DNA of 64,000 bases, taken from contig JAJEKB010021269.1 in the NCBI GenBank assembly GCA_022393335.1, positions 315,358 to 379,357 on the forward strand, written 5' to 3'. Under the pieces are notes generated by a model. It had not been told where the DNA came from. It searched no databases and saw nothing but the letters and a program-made list of their open reading frames with translations. This stretch comes from Macrotrachela quadricornifera (Eukaryota > Rotifera > Eurotatoria > Philodinida > Philodinidae). Positions 36,950-49,176 of this stretch are shown piece after piece (position 1 is the stretch's first letter; each line of letters opens with the position of its first letter). Position numbers and translations under genes: made by a program.

Positions 36950-37497
36950 ACTTTGACTATCGTACATGAAATAATAGTAGCTAGTGTGCAGTCAAATAAT
37001 CTATGCTCGACTTTGGAATCATATAATAATACTACGTATAGCTGTACATCAAACACTTCTGTTTGCATCATCAATTTATGTTATTCACCACAAACAGTGT
37101 GTTTACCATTGTCTATAATACATTTATACAGATCAAATAATACTATTTTATATAAAAAAAAGTCAATTTTCATGAATTGATTACATATGTAGATATTCAA
37201 TATATATTTTTAGGTTGATCAAATACTAGTAGCATAAATATCGCACGAGATTCTCACACAGTATCGACATTAGCAAATGGAAATGTTTTAATTACTGGTG
37301 GAAATGAAGGTGAAAGCATGCTTAAAAGTGCTGAATTATATGATCCATCATTAAAAACTTGGATAATTACTTATAGTACGAATATTGCGCGAATTCGTCA
37401 TACAACAACCATATTAACAAATGAAAAAGTACTAGTTACAGACGGAAATAATAATAACATTTATTTAAATATTAGAGAGATATATCAATCATCATAA
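36950..37497 (+). pseudogene. Broken 3' end: Cys-rich segment and two Kelch repeats
   Basis: A Cys-rich frame (36950-37171) contains six cysteines in a NNLCSTLE...CLPLS stretch but begins in phase 0, unlike the phase-1 exons upstream. A second exon (37214-37497, TTTTAG acceptor) encodes two Kelch units: SINIARDSHTVSTLANGNVLITGG, with AELYDP, then ARIRHTTTILTNEKVLVTDG. The second codon is TGA (37216-37218), exactly where bdelloid-type Kelch repeats have the Trp of a W-(T/S) motif. A nonsense change from TGG is therefore likely. This was probably once the distal part of a stalk-Kelch surface protein related to the gene upstream. Confidence 0.55.
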
Positions 37498-39507
37498 ACA
37501 AATTCCCAATCGACACTTTTTTTTAAAATATTTAATTAATTGTCTTATTATTGTCTGAACAGTCTGTTGTTTTATTTTATTATAAGTACAACAATTTTCA
37601 ATAAAAAAAAAAGATGATATCAATATGAAGACTATTGACACAGCAGTAAGACATGTGAATGTTTTAAAGCCTATAGTAACTGTAGAAGTGGAAGTAAATG
37701 CATAAAAATCATTATATATTGTTCTCTGATATCGAGAAAATGCCGCTTTTTTTTCATATTGAAAGCAGAAATAATTGTCTTGAAAGAATGATTGTTTTAT
37801 TTGTTGTTGTGAAGAAAGACTTAGATCTCTCCTGTCATAGATAAGAAAAAGAACTATAGACTTTTAACTCTAGTATTTTCCTTCATTTTCACGTGTTCGG
37901 AATACAGATCAGAGTAGATAATAAAATATTGAAGTTGTGAGTTTGATGCTCAAGAAAAAAAAAATCATTACAATTGACATAATTGAAATCGATTGAAACT
38001 CAAAATATTTACTTAAATGTTTAAGAATCAAATATTTGATTAACTCTTTTTACTCACACATATCTACATGTCTACTTATTAACAAATTACAGTTCGATTC
38101 AAATATATCCAAAGTGTATGGTTCTAGTTCACATATCATTTTCTTGGCGGTTATATAAAGTTAATCAATTGTATTAAAAACCAATTTAATCAATAAAAGA
38201 AATATGCTAAGAATTAACGCTTGATAAATTAGAAAAGACTTCCTATGACTTTATGAGACTATAATGCGTATTCAAAGTTTTGATTTCAAGTATGCTAAAA
38301 ATTGTGAAAGACTTCATACGACTTCATCGAGACTTTGAAATGCTGTGTTTGACTTCAATATATATTAATAACTGTGACCTCACATACGTTGGAAATTGTG
38401 TAAGTAGGTATGCACTAGTTTCAGTTAATTGGAGCTGGTGTAACTGGCTTTTCAGTCAGATTGGATACCTAGTCTAACTGGATATCTAATCATTTGTTCT
38501 TCATTTCATCAACCAGATGATATTTTCTTCTGTGTAACTAAATTGAAATGAAGTGATTCTCAGGCTGTTAAGAGAGGATTTAAAATGAAAGATTTTGTTA
38601 AGGCTTTTCGAAATCCTAACTATCCAATTCGTCTGACATACCTGTAAAAAGTGTCAAAGACTACAATCCTCCATTTTTGGAGTCAGATCATAAAAATTAA
38701 AAAAAAAACTTTTTCTTCATATTTCGGTAGCATTGTAAGATTTTCTCAACCATTGTTCATTGTTTTGAGTTAGAAAACGCCTTAAACGCTGTAAAAAAAG
38801 TTCTCTACAAAACCGATTAGGGAAATGGTGATGGAAGTAATTTATAGTGAACGAACAATCCCACACAATGCAGAGAATTGTATGGTTTATGATTGTTATC
38901 TTGCTAGTAATTTGTCACTCATTCCAAATATGATATTTGTTTTGTTCTCAAACCGAGCTATGATTACGAAAACTGCCAGATAATGACTCGAATTTTGATA
39001 GGTTACTATGGCTTTCTCACTATTACGTGAAAAAATTCAGCTTTCCATGCTGAGAACGAGTTGGAATTCATTTTATGATTTGAGACAAATTTAGTCAGTG
39101 TAGTGGTCAGATATCGACCAGAATAGCCATTGTGAAAAGAATAGTGAGTTGATTCAATGTTATTTCTCAAATAAATATTTTAAAAACCTGAATATCACTT
39201 CATATCAATATATTCGAAAAGAGGAAAGTACTATTTACTTAATGAAATAAAGATCAGATGAGTGTCTAGTGGAGTGATACTGAATGCATTTCACATAGAC
39301 ATGAAACGATTTCAAAAGGAAAGAATCAATTGTACTGATACGAAGAAATACATCTACAAAAGTTAAAAATCCATTTTTTGAAGTATTTTTCACTTGAGCA
39401 CTTTTAAATCGTAGTCAATTTATTATTTTTTTCTTCTTTTGCAGAAGATAATATCAATTACAAATATTCTGTTGATGGAAGAAAATAAAATAATATAAGA
39501 CTGATTT
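37498..39507. other. Intergenic
   Basis: AT-rich, without recognisable genes. Two near-copies of a GACTTCxTAxGACTTxATxGAGACT unit occur about 85 bases apart near 38240-38340. Confidence 0.4.
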
Positions 39508-40302
39508 TTATGTAGTTTTTTTTCTAACTACAAAAGTAAGTATTTCCCTTGGATGATCAGCGTCATTTCTGGATTGTAAAGTAGCACTTTCCACTTGCCA
39601 TTTTCCATCTGTAACTTCATCCCACATACGTGCGAAACTCTCCGGAGAATGCCACATTTTTCTTGTACCTGCAGGACCTGAACCTCTAGAGCTTTCCATT
39701 GGTATTGATGCACCTACTTGCCGACCAGCAATAGCTCGTTTACAGAGTCGACTGAGTCGTTGACATACTTGTTTTTGTGTTTCAGCATCAAAAAGATGAA
39801 TGAATGAACCAGCATAAAGGTAATCGGCTGGCTCGATTGATGCCAAAACCTGATCATCAAATATATCAGCCGGAATAATGATTTTCTTTTCTTTCATCAG
39901 TTCTCCATCACGAAATAGTTCATAACCTTGTTCAATAAAAAAAGGATCTAACTCATAACCACGTATCTGATCGATAGGTACACCATCATAAATCAGTTGT
40001 CGTATGTCTTGACCAAGGCAACATCCAAAATCAATTACTGTTGCACCTTCGTTTTTGCATTTCTCAAGAATTTCTTTGTAAATCGGACTTCTTTGAATCG
40101 AAAAATCAAGAAAAGACCAACGACCCAAACATGGATAGTTAAAATTTTTCCATGCACGCTCGCGTATGTTGATCAAATGATCGCGTAATGTAGAAGCTGG
40201 AATGGAAGCATAGTTTGCAAAGAAAGTTTCGATATTAGGATTGATTGGTGGTTCATTGATATAAGATGATGCAGTTTTATCAGTAGATTCATGCGTAGAC
40301 AT
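39508..40302 (-). CDS. Class I SAM-dependent methyltransferase, fungal secondary-metabolism-like
   Basis: Single exon, 264 residues. Motif I is VIDFGCCLGQD (residues 89-99), the glycine-rich SAM loop. An acidic residue after strand 2 (YELDP, 117-120) should hold the ribose, and PADIFDD (144-150) fits the adenine-contacting strand. The order of DFGCCLGQDIRQL, IRGYELDPFFIEQGYELFRD and ADIFDD matches, by memory, a family of fungal methyltransferases found in terpenoid and polyketide clusters. Animal homologues are not familiar to me. The lack of introns agrees with recent acquisition. The substrate is unknown. The C-terminus (REILTFVVRKK) closes the fold, so the protein looks complete and cytosolic. 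Confidence 0.82.
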   Translation of the reverse strand: MSTHESTDKTASSYINEPPINPNIETFFANYASIPASTLRDHLINIRERAWKNFNYPCLGRWSFLDFSIQRSPIYKEILEKCKNEGATVIDFGCCLGQDIRQLIYDGVPIDQIRGYELDPFFIEQGYELFRDGELMKEKKIIIPADIFDDQVLASIEPADYLYAGSFIHLFDAETQKQVCQRLSRLCKRAIAGRQVGASIPMESSRGSGPAGTRKMWHSPESFARMWDEVTDGKWQVESATLQSRNDADHPREILTFVVRKKTT

Positions 40303-40789
40303 GTTTGAGAAATTTTCTACAAACAGTATCTTTTTTTTTAAAAAGTGACTGTTGTATTAAAACTACACCTCTATCGCCTTTTATCTACTAAACTCTCTAA
40401 CGACCAAATTATAAATGAAGAATAAACACAATCTTAGTATTTTAACGTACGATGAAATAACGTACTTCGATGCACTGAAGTTGTGCTTTTCATTCTTACC
40501 TTACCTAGAATAAACAATGATAAGAAAACAATAAAAAATAATCACTCACACTTTTAATGCATCTTTATTATCAGTATCATTTATCTTAATATGGAAAAAT
40601 GGTGGTGGTTTTTGTGGACAATATTATACTGTCAAAATTTTGTCATCAAGGGAGTGATGACAACATCTCAGTACAAGATTATGCTACATGCTACAAAAAA
40701 AACTGATGAGGTATTGGCAGTATGTTGAGATGCTTGAATCAACTGTTTTCTCTTTTTTATTCTGTCTCGTTAATGTCAATTCACGCTTA

Positions 40790-41215
40790 TTTATGCTGAG
40801 ATATTTAGTTTTTACAGCATTTTTTATCAAAAAGCCATGGCTTCCCTTAAGTTTACATGAAAAAACAAACTTTCGAATTTCGACTTGAAATTTTGCGCAG
40901 AGAAAGGTCTCAGTGGGTCTAATTTATTCTGAAAGTTTTGGACTTTTGGATTGTGTCTAATTCAATATACAGGTATAATCAAAAATAGTTTTTTTCACAT
41001 TACTTATAGCACAATATGTTAAATGTTCATACTTAAGGATTGCAGTAACCAATAAATTTGAAAATCAGAATTAACTAATCTCATTTCAGACCTTTCTCTG
41101 CGTGAAATTTCAAGTCGAAATTTGAAAGTTGATTTTTCAAGTGAACCTATGGGAAATCATGGTACTGTGCTATAAAATGCCAAATATCTCAACAAAGGTG
41201 CAACGGAGCATCTTT
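40790..41215. repeat. Palindromic element, ~130-bp arms
   Basis: The arms at about 40790-40925 and 41080-41215 are inverted copies sharing TTTCGACTTGAAATTT, GCAGAGAAAGGTCT and TGAGATATTT blocks. Their spacer is about 155 bases. No coding capacity was seen. Confidence 0.55.
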
Positions 41216-41583
41216 GAGCATCTATTGAAGATAGATCATGACACGCTCTATCAAACGATAAATTTAAACTTGAACTTAAACTTTCGCCAAATCCCGCGAA
41301 TGAACTGCGTTATGGAACACTGTATAACTACGTAATAAATAACGAATATAACTTGATTGTTGATTTAAAATATGCATTTTACTTATATAGTCTTATTAGT
41401 GTTATTTACCTACTTTATGTATATTAGGATGCCTGCAAGTTAACAGATACTTGCTTTCAATTATTATCGAGAATGCAGTTAAATGCATGATCACATCAGC
41501 TCTAATGCTAGCTACGATATGGGTTTAAATCTTGAAAATCCATTTTTCCTCGTGGCTGTCCACTGTGCCCTCGTGAGGTGGGT

Positions 41584-42085
41584 GAATGAAGGTGACTATG
41601 CCTTACAGCTGAATTTTTGACCAGATAACGAGATATATGTAGGTTTATAGAGGACGACTTCCTCCATCCAGCGGTATATATATTGTTCAATTCTATTGTG
41701 CATCGTGAGAGAAAACCTATATACGTAATATTGAGTGTGTCTGATATCGGGTCAAAGGTCACTTATCGATGCTGAAAGATTAGTGGATGGTAGGCAGAAG
41801 TGTGGGTGATTGTGTCGTAGTAGACCAGCTGTAACTGGTGCTTGATGATCTCCAATAAAACCAGAACCACACCCGCCTGTATACTCCTGAAGATTAATCC
41901 AGTCGTTGACCGTTGACCCGGCACCAGACACACATTCAATATTATGTATATAGGCTTTCACTCACAGTACGCAACAGAATTAAATAATATATATATCGTT
42001 GGATGGAAGAAGTCTACCTCTGTGAATCTACATATATCTCATTTTCTGATCAAAAGGTTATAGTCGCCTTTATCAGTGAAAAACA
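41584..42085. repeat. Palindromic element, ~180-bp arms
   Basis: The arms at 41584-41768 and 41905-42085 are inverted copies. They share GAGATATATGTAG, CTTC(C/T)TCCATCCA and CCTATATAC(G/A)TAATATTGA, extending into CGGGTCAA-GGTCA. The spacer of about 135 bases is relatively GC-rich. Open frames on the minus strand (41508-41961) follow from the palindrome and show no domain. A related fragment lies at 20335-20505. Confidence 0.6.
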
Positions 42086-42714
42086 TTTATACTCATGTCT
42101 GTTGATCTTTGAAGCCATGAAAATCAATAAAAAACGAGCAAAATACACTGATTTTTGTTGGTTTTAAAAGTGTGTCCGGATCGGACCAGTCCGATTCCAA
42201 GTCTGATATCATAAGAAAGTTTTTTTTAGATTTTATTTCTATATTGTTTGATAATGTAATACATAAATTCCGGATTGATCTTTATCATATAAAGTTTTAC
42301 AAGTTTCTTGTAATTAAATGTTACAAAATGTTTGCAGTATTGTTCATTTATGATATATCTTCACACAAGCTAAAAGGTTAAATAATGGTTATTTTCCCTA
42401 AAAAATTATCTAAGAAAATATTGTTTTTTTTTTAACTCTACTTCATATAATTATCTCAATTCAATTTTAAAAATAAACCAAAATCAGTAATAATAAAAAT
42501 TTGATTAAATAACCATATAATTGAAAGTTTCGTATCGATCACTTCAAGGCAATGGAAAATCGATAAAGAAATTTTATTATGAAGAGAAAGTAAAATGAAA
42601 TCTAAGAAATTGTATACTCTAAAAGTCAAATTCATTCAAAGAATATTTCATCTTATGTTTTATAATCAACATTAAAATTTCATTATCTGTTTTGAATAGT
42701 TTTATATATTAAAA

Positions 42715-43207
42715 TAGGGATGTATCAGTGTCGGTATACTGACCACTGATGAAACCGAGANNNNNNNNNNNNNNNNNNNNNNNNNNNNNNNNNNNNNNNN
42801 NNNNNNNNNNNNNNNNNNNNNNNNNNNNNNNNNNNNNNNNNNNNNNNNNNNNNNNNNNNNNNNNNNNNNNNNNNNNNNNNNNNNNNNNNNNNNNNNNNNN
42901 NNNNNNNNNNNNNNNNNNNNNNNNNNNNNNNNNNNNNNNNNNNNNNNNNNNNNNNNNNNNNNNNNNNNNNNNNNNNNNNNNNNNNNNNNNNNNNNNNNNN
43001 NNNNNNNNNNNNNNNNNNNNNNNNNNNNNNNNNNNNNNNNNNNNNNNNNNNNNNNNNNNNNNNNNNNNNNNNNNNNNNNNNNNNNNNNNNNNNNNNNNNN
43101 NNNNNNNNNNNNNNNNNNNNNNNNNNNNNNNNNNNNNNNNNNNNNNNNNNNNNNNNNNNNGTCAGTGTCAGTATTTCGGTGCATACACCGACACTGATAC
43201 ATCCCTA
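42715..43207. mobile_element. hAT-like element with 8-bp target duplication, interior missing
   Basis: The ends are perfect inverted repeats over 21 bases (TAGGGATGTATCAGTGTCGGT and complement). They are flanked by the same 8 bases, TATTAAAA (42707-42714 and 43208-43215). An 8-bp duplication and TAGGG ends fit the hAT superfamily. Only 46 and 47 bases of the ends are sequenced; the middle is a run of N. Whether it encodes a transposase cannot be seen; the stated gap length would only allow a non-autonomous copy, if that length is real. Confidence 0.75.
42761..43160. other. Assembly gap, 400 N
   Basis: Exactly 400 undetermined bases. The gap falls inside the inverted-repeat element, where hairpins or multiple copies often break assemblies. 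The true length may differ. Confidence 0.98.
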
Positions 43208-43308
43208 TATTAAAATCAATTGAACTTTACAGTAAAATAGATCATTCATGTACAAATATAAATTAATACATGAATATCTCGTCTATCATATATTATTCTT
43301 ATTAAATA

Positions 43309-45416
43309 TCACATCCATATAATTAATCGTTGTAATTCAGAACTGTAATTAGCGTCAAATTGTTGCTCACAAAGAATAGTATTATCTTGTAACCATTGTT
43401 TAGCATCTGATTTTATCATCTCAGAAGATTGCATGTCAAGACAAAGTGAAATAAGTTTATGCTGTTTAAATTTCGATAACAAACATAATATCATTGATTC
43501 CACAGAAAATGACATTATATCATTTGATGTTGTTATTACACTTGCTGTTAAATGTTTTAAATCAACAAATAAATCTTGAAGTCTATTAAGACTAGCAGCA
43601 ATAAGAGGTATATATTCTTCGGTAAGTATTACTTGTGATGAATCTGTAGCATTGTAGATAGCAAGAGATGTAATCTGTTTTCCAAGTAAATAACACATTT
43701 GTTCATTTTCAAGTAAATGTATTAAACAATCAGAAGGCAAATCTAATCGAAGAAGATTAGGTGCAGCAAGAATAATAGACGAAAGATCATCTACATCGAC
43801 AGTTAATGATGGACAAAATTGAATATGATTAAGATGAGATAGTCTTAGATGACATGGCGGTTTTGGTGGTGGTGGTGGTGGCTGTTGTTCTTCTAAATAT
43901 AGTTAAACTACTTAGATTCTCATTGATATAGTGCTTTTTCGAAGTTTTAAAACAAATATATAAAATTAATCATTGAAGAGTATATTGAAATTTTTCAATT
44001 AGACTTTATATGTAAATACTTGAAGGAAAGAAATCAGCAGATACACTATGACAACTAGGTTATATTTAGGTAAAAATTACAATTCTATATCTTAACTTTG
44101 TCTTGAGATATTAAATAAGTAAGATTATTTATTAGATATACGATCAATTTTGAGAATGAAATGAAAATTCTTTACTAACCTTGTACAGTATCACCATCTG
44201 CTTTAATCCATATACTAAGCATTCTTATTCGATGACACTTTGCAATAATTTCTAAAGATTTAATTAAAGGAAAATTTTTATTATTAACAATTTCTAAATG
44301 TTCCACATATTGATCATAACCAGTCTCATGTTTTACTCTAATAGACATTGTTTTACCAACTGATGATAGAACTGACATTCGTTTAAAATGCCAAGGTAAT
44401 GTATGAATAAGCCAAAAAGTATTACCAGAATAACACATTATTGAATGTGAAGATGGCCATGAAGAAATTATTGTATCAATATCAATATGTTCCCATCTAG
44501 GAAAATAATAAGTAGCATAATCAAATTGTTGAACAATTGGAAGAATTAATGGTAAAAGTATATCACCAAAAATAAGTTGGTGATCATTAGTACAAAGAAA
44601 AAGTGAAAGTTTTTGTAAATTAGGAAAATTATTCAATAATATTAATAATTCATCTAATTTCCACCATCGTCTAGTAGATTTTAATCGAAAATCAATTAAA
44701 TCAAGAAGAGATATAAAATTTATTTCATCAAATAAAATTGATTCACTATCATTATCATCTAATATAACATCTAAATAACGAATATTAGGAACAGCAACAA
44801 AAAGAGATGATAATTCTTTTATATCTTTTAATTTTATATTCAATTGAAGTATATTTGTATAACAATCAATATTATTAAAACTCAAACAACTTGATTCATC
44901 ATCGATTAATATTGATATTAATTGATTATTATTCGATTGTAATAATGTTCGAAGAGCATTTGATTGATGATCATTATCAATTTCAAATAGACGAAATAAA
45001 CGAATTTCAATAAGTTTATTTAAATTATATAAAATATTAAGAAAATCAATTAAATGTTCATATCGAAATGCAATAAGACTAATTTTTTCTAAATTAGGAA
45101 ATAAAATTGACATTTTTTTATCAAAATTTTTTATAAATAAATCATTTTGCATTACAGAATAACAACGATCAATAAGTAATGAACGAATATATAAACCAAT
45201 TTCAGGTAATATATTCATACATAAATTAGTTGATTGAATAATTGATGATTTATAAAGTGATACATTATTATAATATTGACTAATCATACGTGTCATACGA
45301 GTATTTAATCCATAAAATGCTTGAAGAATATCAACACATAATAAATATTTACAAATTTCTAATAAAATTTCATCGGGTAATATTTCAATAGTCGATTGAT
45401 TAGAGAATATTTTCAT
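43309..45416 (-). CDS. F-box/LRR-like protein, paralogue 2
   Basis: Two exons on the minus strand, 45416-44180 and 43892-43309 (GTTAGT donor, TTTAG acceptor, phase 1), give about 606 residues. The N-terminal F-box (STIEILPDEILLEICKYLLC) and the Leu-rich repeats align throughout with the plus-strand gene at 20586-22550. The ATG again directly follows a splice acceptor (TTTCAG), so the 5'UTR intron is shared. A run of six prolines, absent from paralogue 1, lies at the start of exon 2 (encoded by the GGT-rich plus-strand stretch at 43866-43881). It probably serves as an SCF ubiquitin-ligase substrate receptor. The frame is intact; only about 100 bases separate its stop from the hAT-like element. 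Confidence 0.85.
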
Positions 45417-47660
45417 CTGAAATAAAAATGAAATATAATCTAATTAAATAATTCTTTTTATCTTCATTTAATTTCAGACTATAGAAATTGATTTTAAACC
45501 GAAGTAAGTGTATTATACACATTGATAACAAGTTTGAATTGAATATATATATATAAATCATACTATGATAAAATCTGTTTTTTATTAAGTACTATTACAA
45601 GGTAATATGTCTCTATTATTAATGAGCCAGAAGGAAAATTCAATTTTGTATGTATGAAAAGTGAAGAATGAAAATATTCTCAATCAATTCTTGCTATCAT
45701 ATACATGTGACGATAAGAAAAGAAACAAAATTGAATACATTAACGATATTTTTCTGTCAATAATAATATGTAATGCAAAAGCGATGAAAGAAAAAAAAAA
45801 CATAACAACTCGAATACCTCTTTCACTCATACAATTCATTGTAGTTCGATATGTTTATATCGAGAATTGGTGAAAATATTTGTAAACGAATGGACTAAGT
45901 ATTACTATTTTTTGTCCAATTTCTTCTTTAATTATGAGACCTTCATCAAGAATGTATCATAAATATTAGATTCTATAATTTTTGTAAGCTAAATAGCGAT
46001 AATACTATCGATTTTTATCTTCAAAACTCGCACTTGAAAATTCTCTGTTGTTTCCTGTTATACTGATATTGAAATCATGTCAGTTAAATACTGTTGATAC
46101 TATACTTTATTTTAAAGCAAATAGCTAATGATAGTTAAACAGATAAAATGATAATAATAATAATGTTGATGAATAATAAGAGAATGTAAAAAAAAAGAAG
46201 GACAAAAAATACAATAATAAAAAACAAAAAAATAGTAGATAGAACAAGAACATCAAATAGAATACGAAAAAACCAATAATAATTTATGAAAGGGTTACTA
46301 TCAAATAGGGACATCTATCAATGCATCATATATATTCGTTACTCCTTTCATATTTATTTTTAAATTTTTCTTAGCCTTTCTCTATTAGTTTAAACAAATA
46401 AAATTTGACTTTGTAAGTACCATATGAATGTATTTCTTTTTTTTTTATTGATATACTCTTAACTGAGAATTTTTTAGGTTTAATTTATCTATTTTCATCA
46501 CGATCATTATTATTAAAACAATAACAATAAAGATTTACTTCATTGTTTTATTGATCTAACTATCTATCACACTCGTCTAGTGATATATAACTATTTTTAT
46601 ATCAAATACCTATTGAATAAAAATCGTTTAAGCTTTTTTTTCTTATACGATAAAAACTCTCTGTAATAAACAGGCTTCGAACTTTTCTTAAGTACTCATG
46701 TTATATAGTTCCGCTAACATTATATATACCCTTAAAACTATCATACAAACACATATGCAATAAATTATCCTAAAGATATTTAGAGATGATTATCTGAACA
46801 ATAAGTAAAGTGGATCGTATTCTATTTTGTATTGTTATTTCATATAAACTTATCCTCAGCAGAGTCTTGAGAAGTGTTCTATACGTACCTTAAGATATTA
46901 AAGTACCAAAAAGACTTTATGACATACTGTTTACAAGATTGTTTTTTGAGTATCATAAGATCAGTATATTTACTGGTAAAATGAACGGTTGATAGTATAA
47001 CAAACATCTTTTCGAATTCTAGACTAATCATAATATAAAAAGAAAACTTCAATAATGTAAGAATGATCATCAAGTATAAAATACAAAAATATGATTTTAC
47101 TAAATTAATTTACTTCTATTTAATCGCATATTATTATAATATACATCAAAAATAAGACTAGTTTGATTTCAAAAAACTCCGCTAATCGATCCCATAATTG
47201 ATAAATATATGTTGAATAATATACTCATTATGAAATAATCATGTACGTTAAATAATAATAGAATAACAATGAAACTACGTTCATATTTTTAATAAGGAAT
47301 AAAAAAACAAATGTTTATTTAAATTTTCATTTACGATAGTATTAATATCTTTATCGATAGAATTTTATTATTTTTAAAGAGTAACATAATTAGTTGAATA
47401 AAGTTACCATAAAATAAATCATTTTTATCTTCTTATTGACATATTATTAAGTTGTAAAACACAAATAAGTAAAATGATTCATGAAGAAAAAGAAAAAAAA
47501 AGCAAACGAAGAACGGAAGTAGTACATATTATAAAATTTTTGTATCAAAATCAACATAGACAAATTTTCTTTTCAATTCATGTATAATTGTAAATAATAG
47601 AATTACTTCTCTTAGTCTGTCGATATTTATCATCAACCAAGATTCTCTTTTCTTTTTATA
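45417..47660. other. Intergenic
   Basis: AT-rich; no gene or repeat recognised apart from simple A/T runs. The first bases hold the 5'UTR intron of the F-box gene. Confidence 0.4.
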
Positions 47661-48860
47661 GACTCAATTCTCGACTATTACAAACGATTAATGATTACTA
47701 TCGACATGTTATTCTTGCTCAAGTTCTATTCAAACGATTGAATTATATTTCTAAAACAATTTTATCTAATATAAGTATTAATATTTGTTCATTAGTTATT
47801 AATGTAATGAAAATGAATTACAAACTTTATTTTTATCGAATATTAAATGCGAATAATAATCGGTTAAATTCAATTATTTTTGATTATTATTCGAATCCTA
47901 TTCCTATTGGTATGCAAAATGATGTTATATACTTTATAAATATAGAAAAATTGCACATTAAAGCAATATAATACAATGTCTAACTTAAAATATTTTCGTC
48001 TCGAATCAATTTGTCATTCATGGAATTTGGATGAATTTAAATCTATTATAAAACATATTCCTTATGTTGAAGAACTTTCTATTGCAATTGAAAGCTATCA
48101 TGATATTCATCTATTTGATGGAGAAATATTTTTTCTTTTCTATTTTCAAATTTATCTTTTAAGAAAATTTAATTACTTTCTTCAATTTTATGATTTATGG
48201 TATTCAATTGATCATACTAAAATTCTTTCTAGTTAACAAGAATTTAAATAAGATTTTATTTGTATTAAAAGTGATAATGACGAAATTTTCGTTCTATATA
48301 CGTTGCCTTTTATTTTATCTCATTTAAATTTTTCCAGTTCATTAGCTCAACATACATGATGGACACATTTTCTATCATTAAAAAATGTCTGTTTTCAAAA
48401 ATTATTTGAAGTATTATCTAATTTATATCATTTGAAAGTTAATTATGAAGTTCTTCAATCATTACTTGATAATGAATATGTGCGTTTATTATTAAGTCAA
48501 CGAATTACTTATATATACATCTTTATATCCTTATCAACAAATCTTGAATCAGTTATTTATTTTTAGAAAAAATTTTTCAAGCTTCTGAAAAATTAATTTT
48601 AGCTGTTCTCAATGATTTATTTAAATGGAATTATCTTGTTTCATTTGGTATAATAAATGCTGTAATAACAGAAGATATTCAACAGTAGGTGATGGAAAAT
48701 TCAACTTTACAGAATATAATTCATTTACTGTTGATTATACTAATCAAAAATATTTCAACTATGGCTTTAAATTGAATGATTTATTGACCTAGTTTTTTTT
48801 TTCGTCAATCAATTATTAATTCAGAATATCGAAGATATTTTAATAAAATTTTCTAAAACA
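47661..48860 (+). pseudogene. Decayed F-box/LRR-like relative
   Basis: After an acceptor-like TTTTTATAG the frame reads LNSRLLQTINDYYRHVIL, corresponding to the GLNSRI...YTHHVSLHR part just after the F-box in the intact paralogues. Matching pieces continue in order: ANNNRLNSIIFD, NLKYFRLES-CHSWNLDEF, IPYVEELSI, then a KNVCFQKLFE and LLLSQRITYI region. They are interrupted by several stops (e.g. 47969-47971, 48234-48236) and frame changes. The F-box itself is missing. The downstream limit is uncertain because the 3' part is less conserved. Confidence 0.6.
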
Positions 48861-49176
48861 ATCACTTTTCAATTCATATACATTTAAAAATATATTTTAT
48901 TTTGGGAACAGTCTAAAAGTAGTGAAAATGATGCTCTAATTTTCTATAAAAAGTATAAGTTAAGAACGAGATAAACACATATAAATGCCGACCATATGGA
49001 ATCTATCTATGCTGGTTTAACTCAAAGAATTTATTTCATTTACTGATCACATTGATTATATGTATTTACATAACATGAGACAATACAGTATCAATATTCT
49101 ATTCGATGAACGTTGTTACGTTAAATATGAATTTTTTATTGCTTCTAAAGATGGAACAAATGTCGAAGAAATATGC

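Noticed and set aside
41508..41961. Two overlapping minus-strand frames
   Set aside because: They fall in the palindromic element and show no domain.
42702..43213. Open frames crossing the N run on both strands
   Set aside because: They consist almost wholly of undetermined residues.
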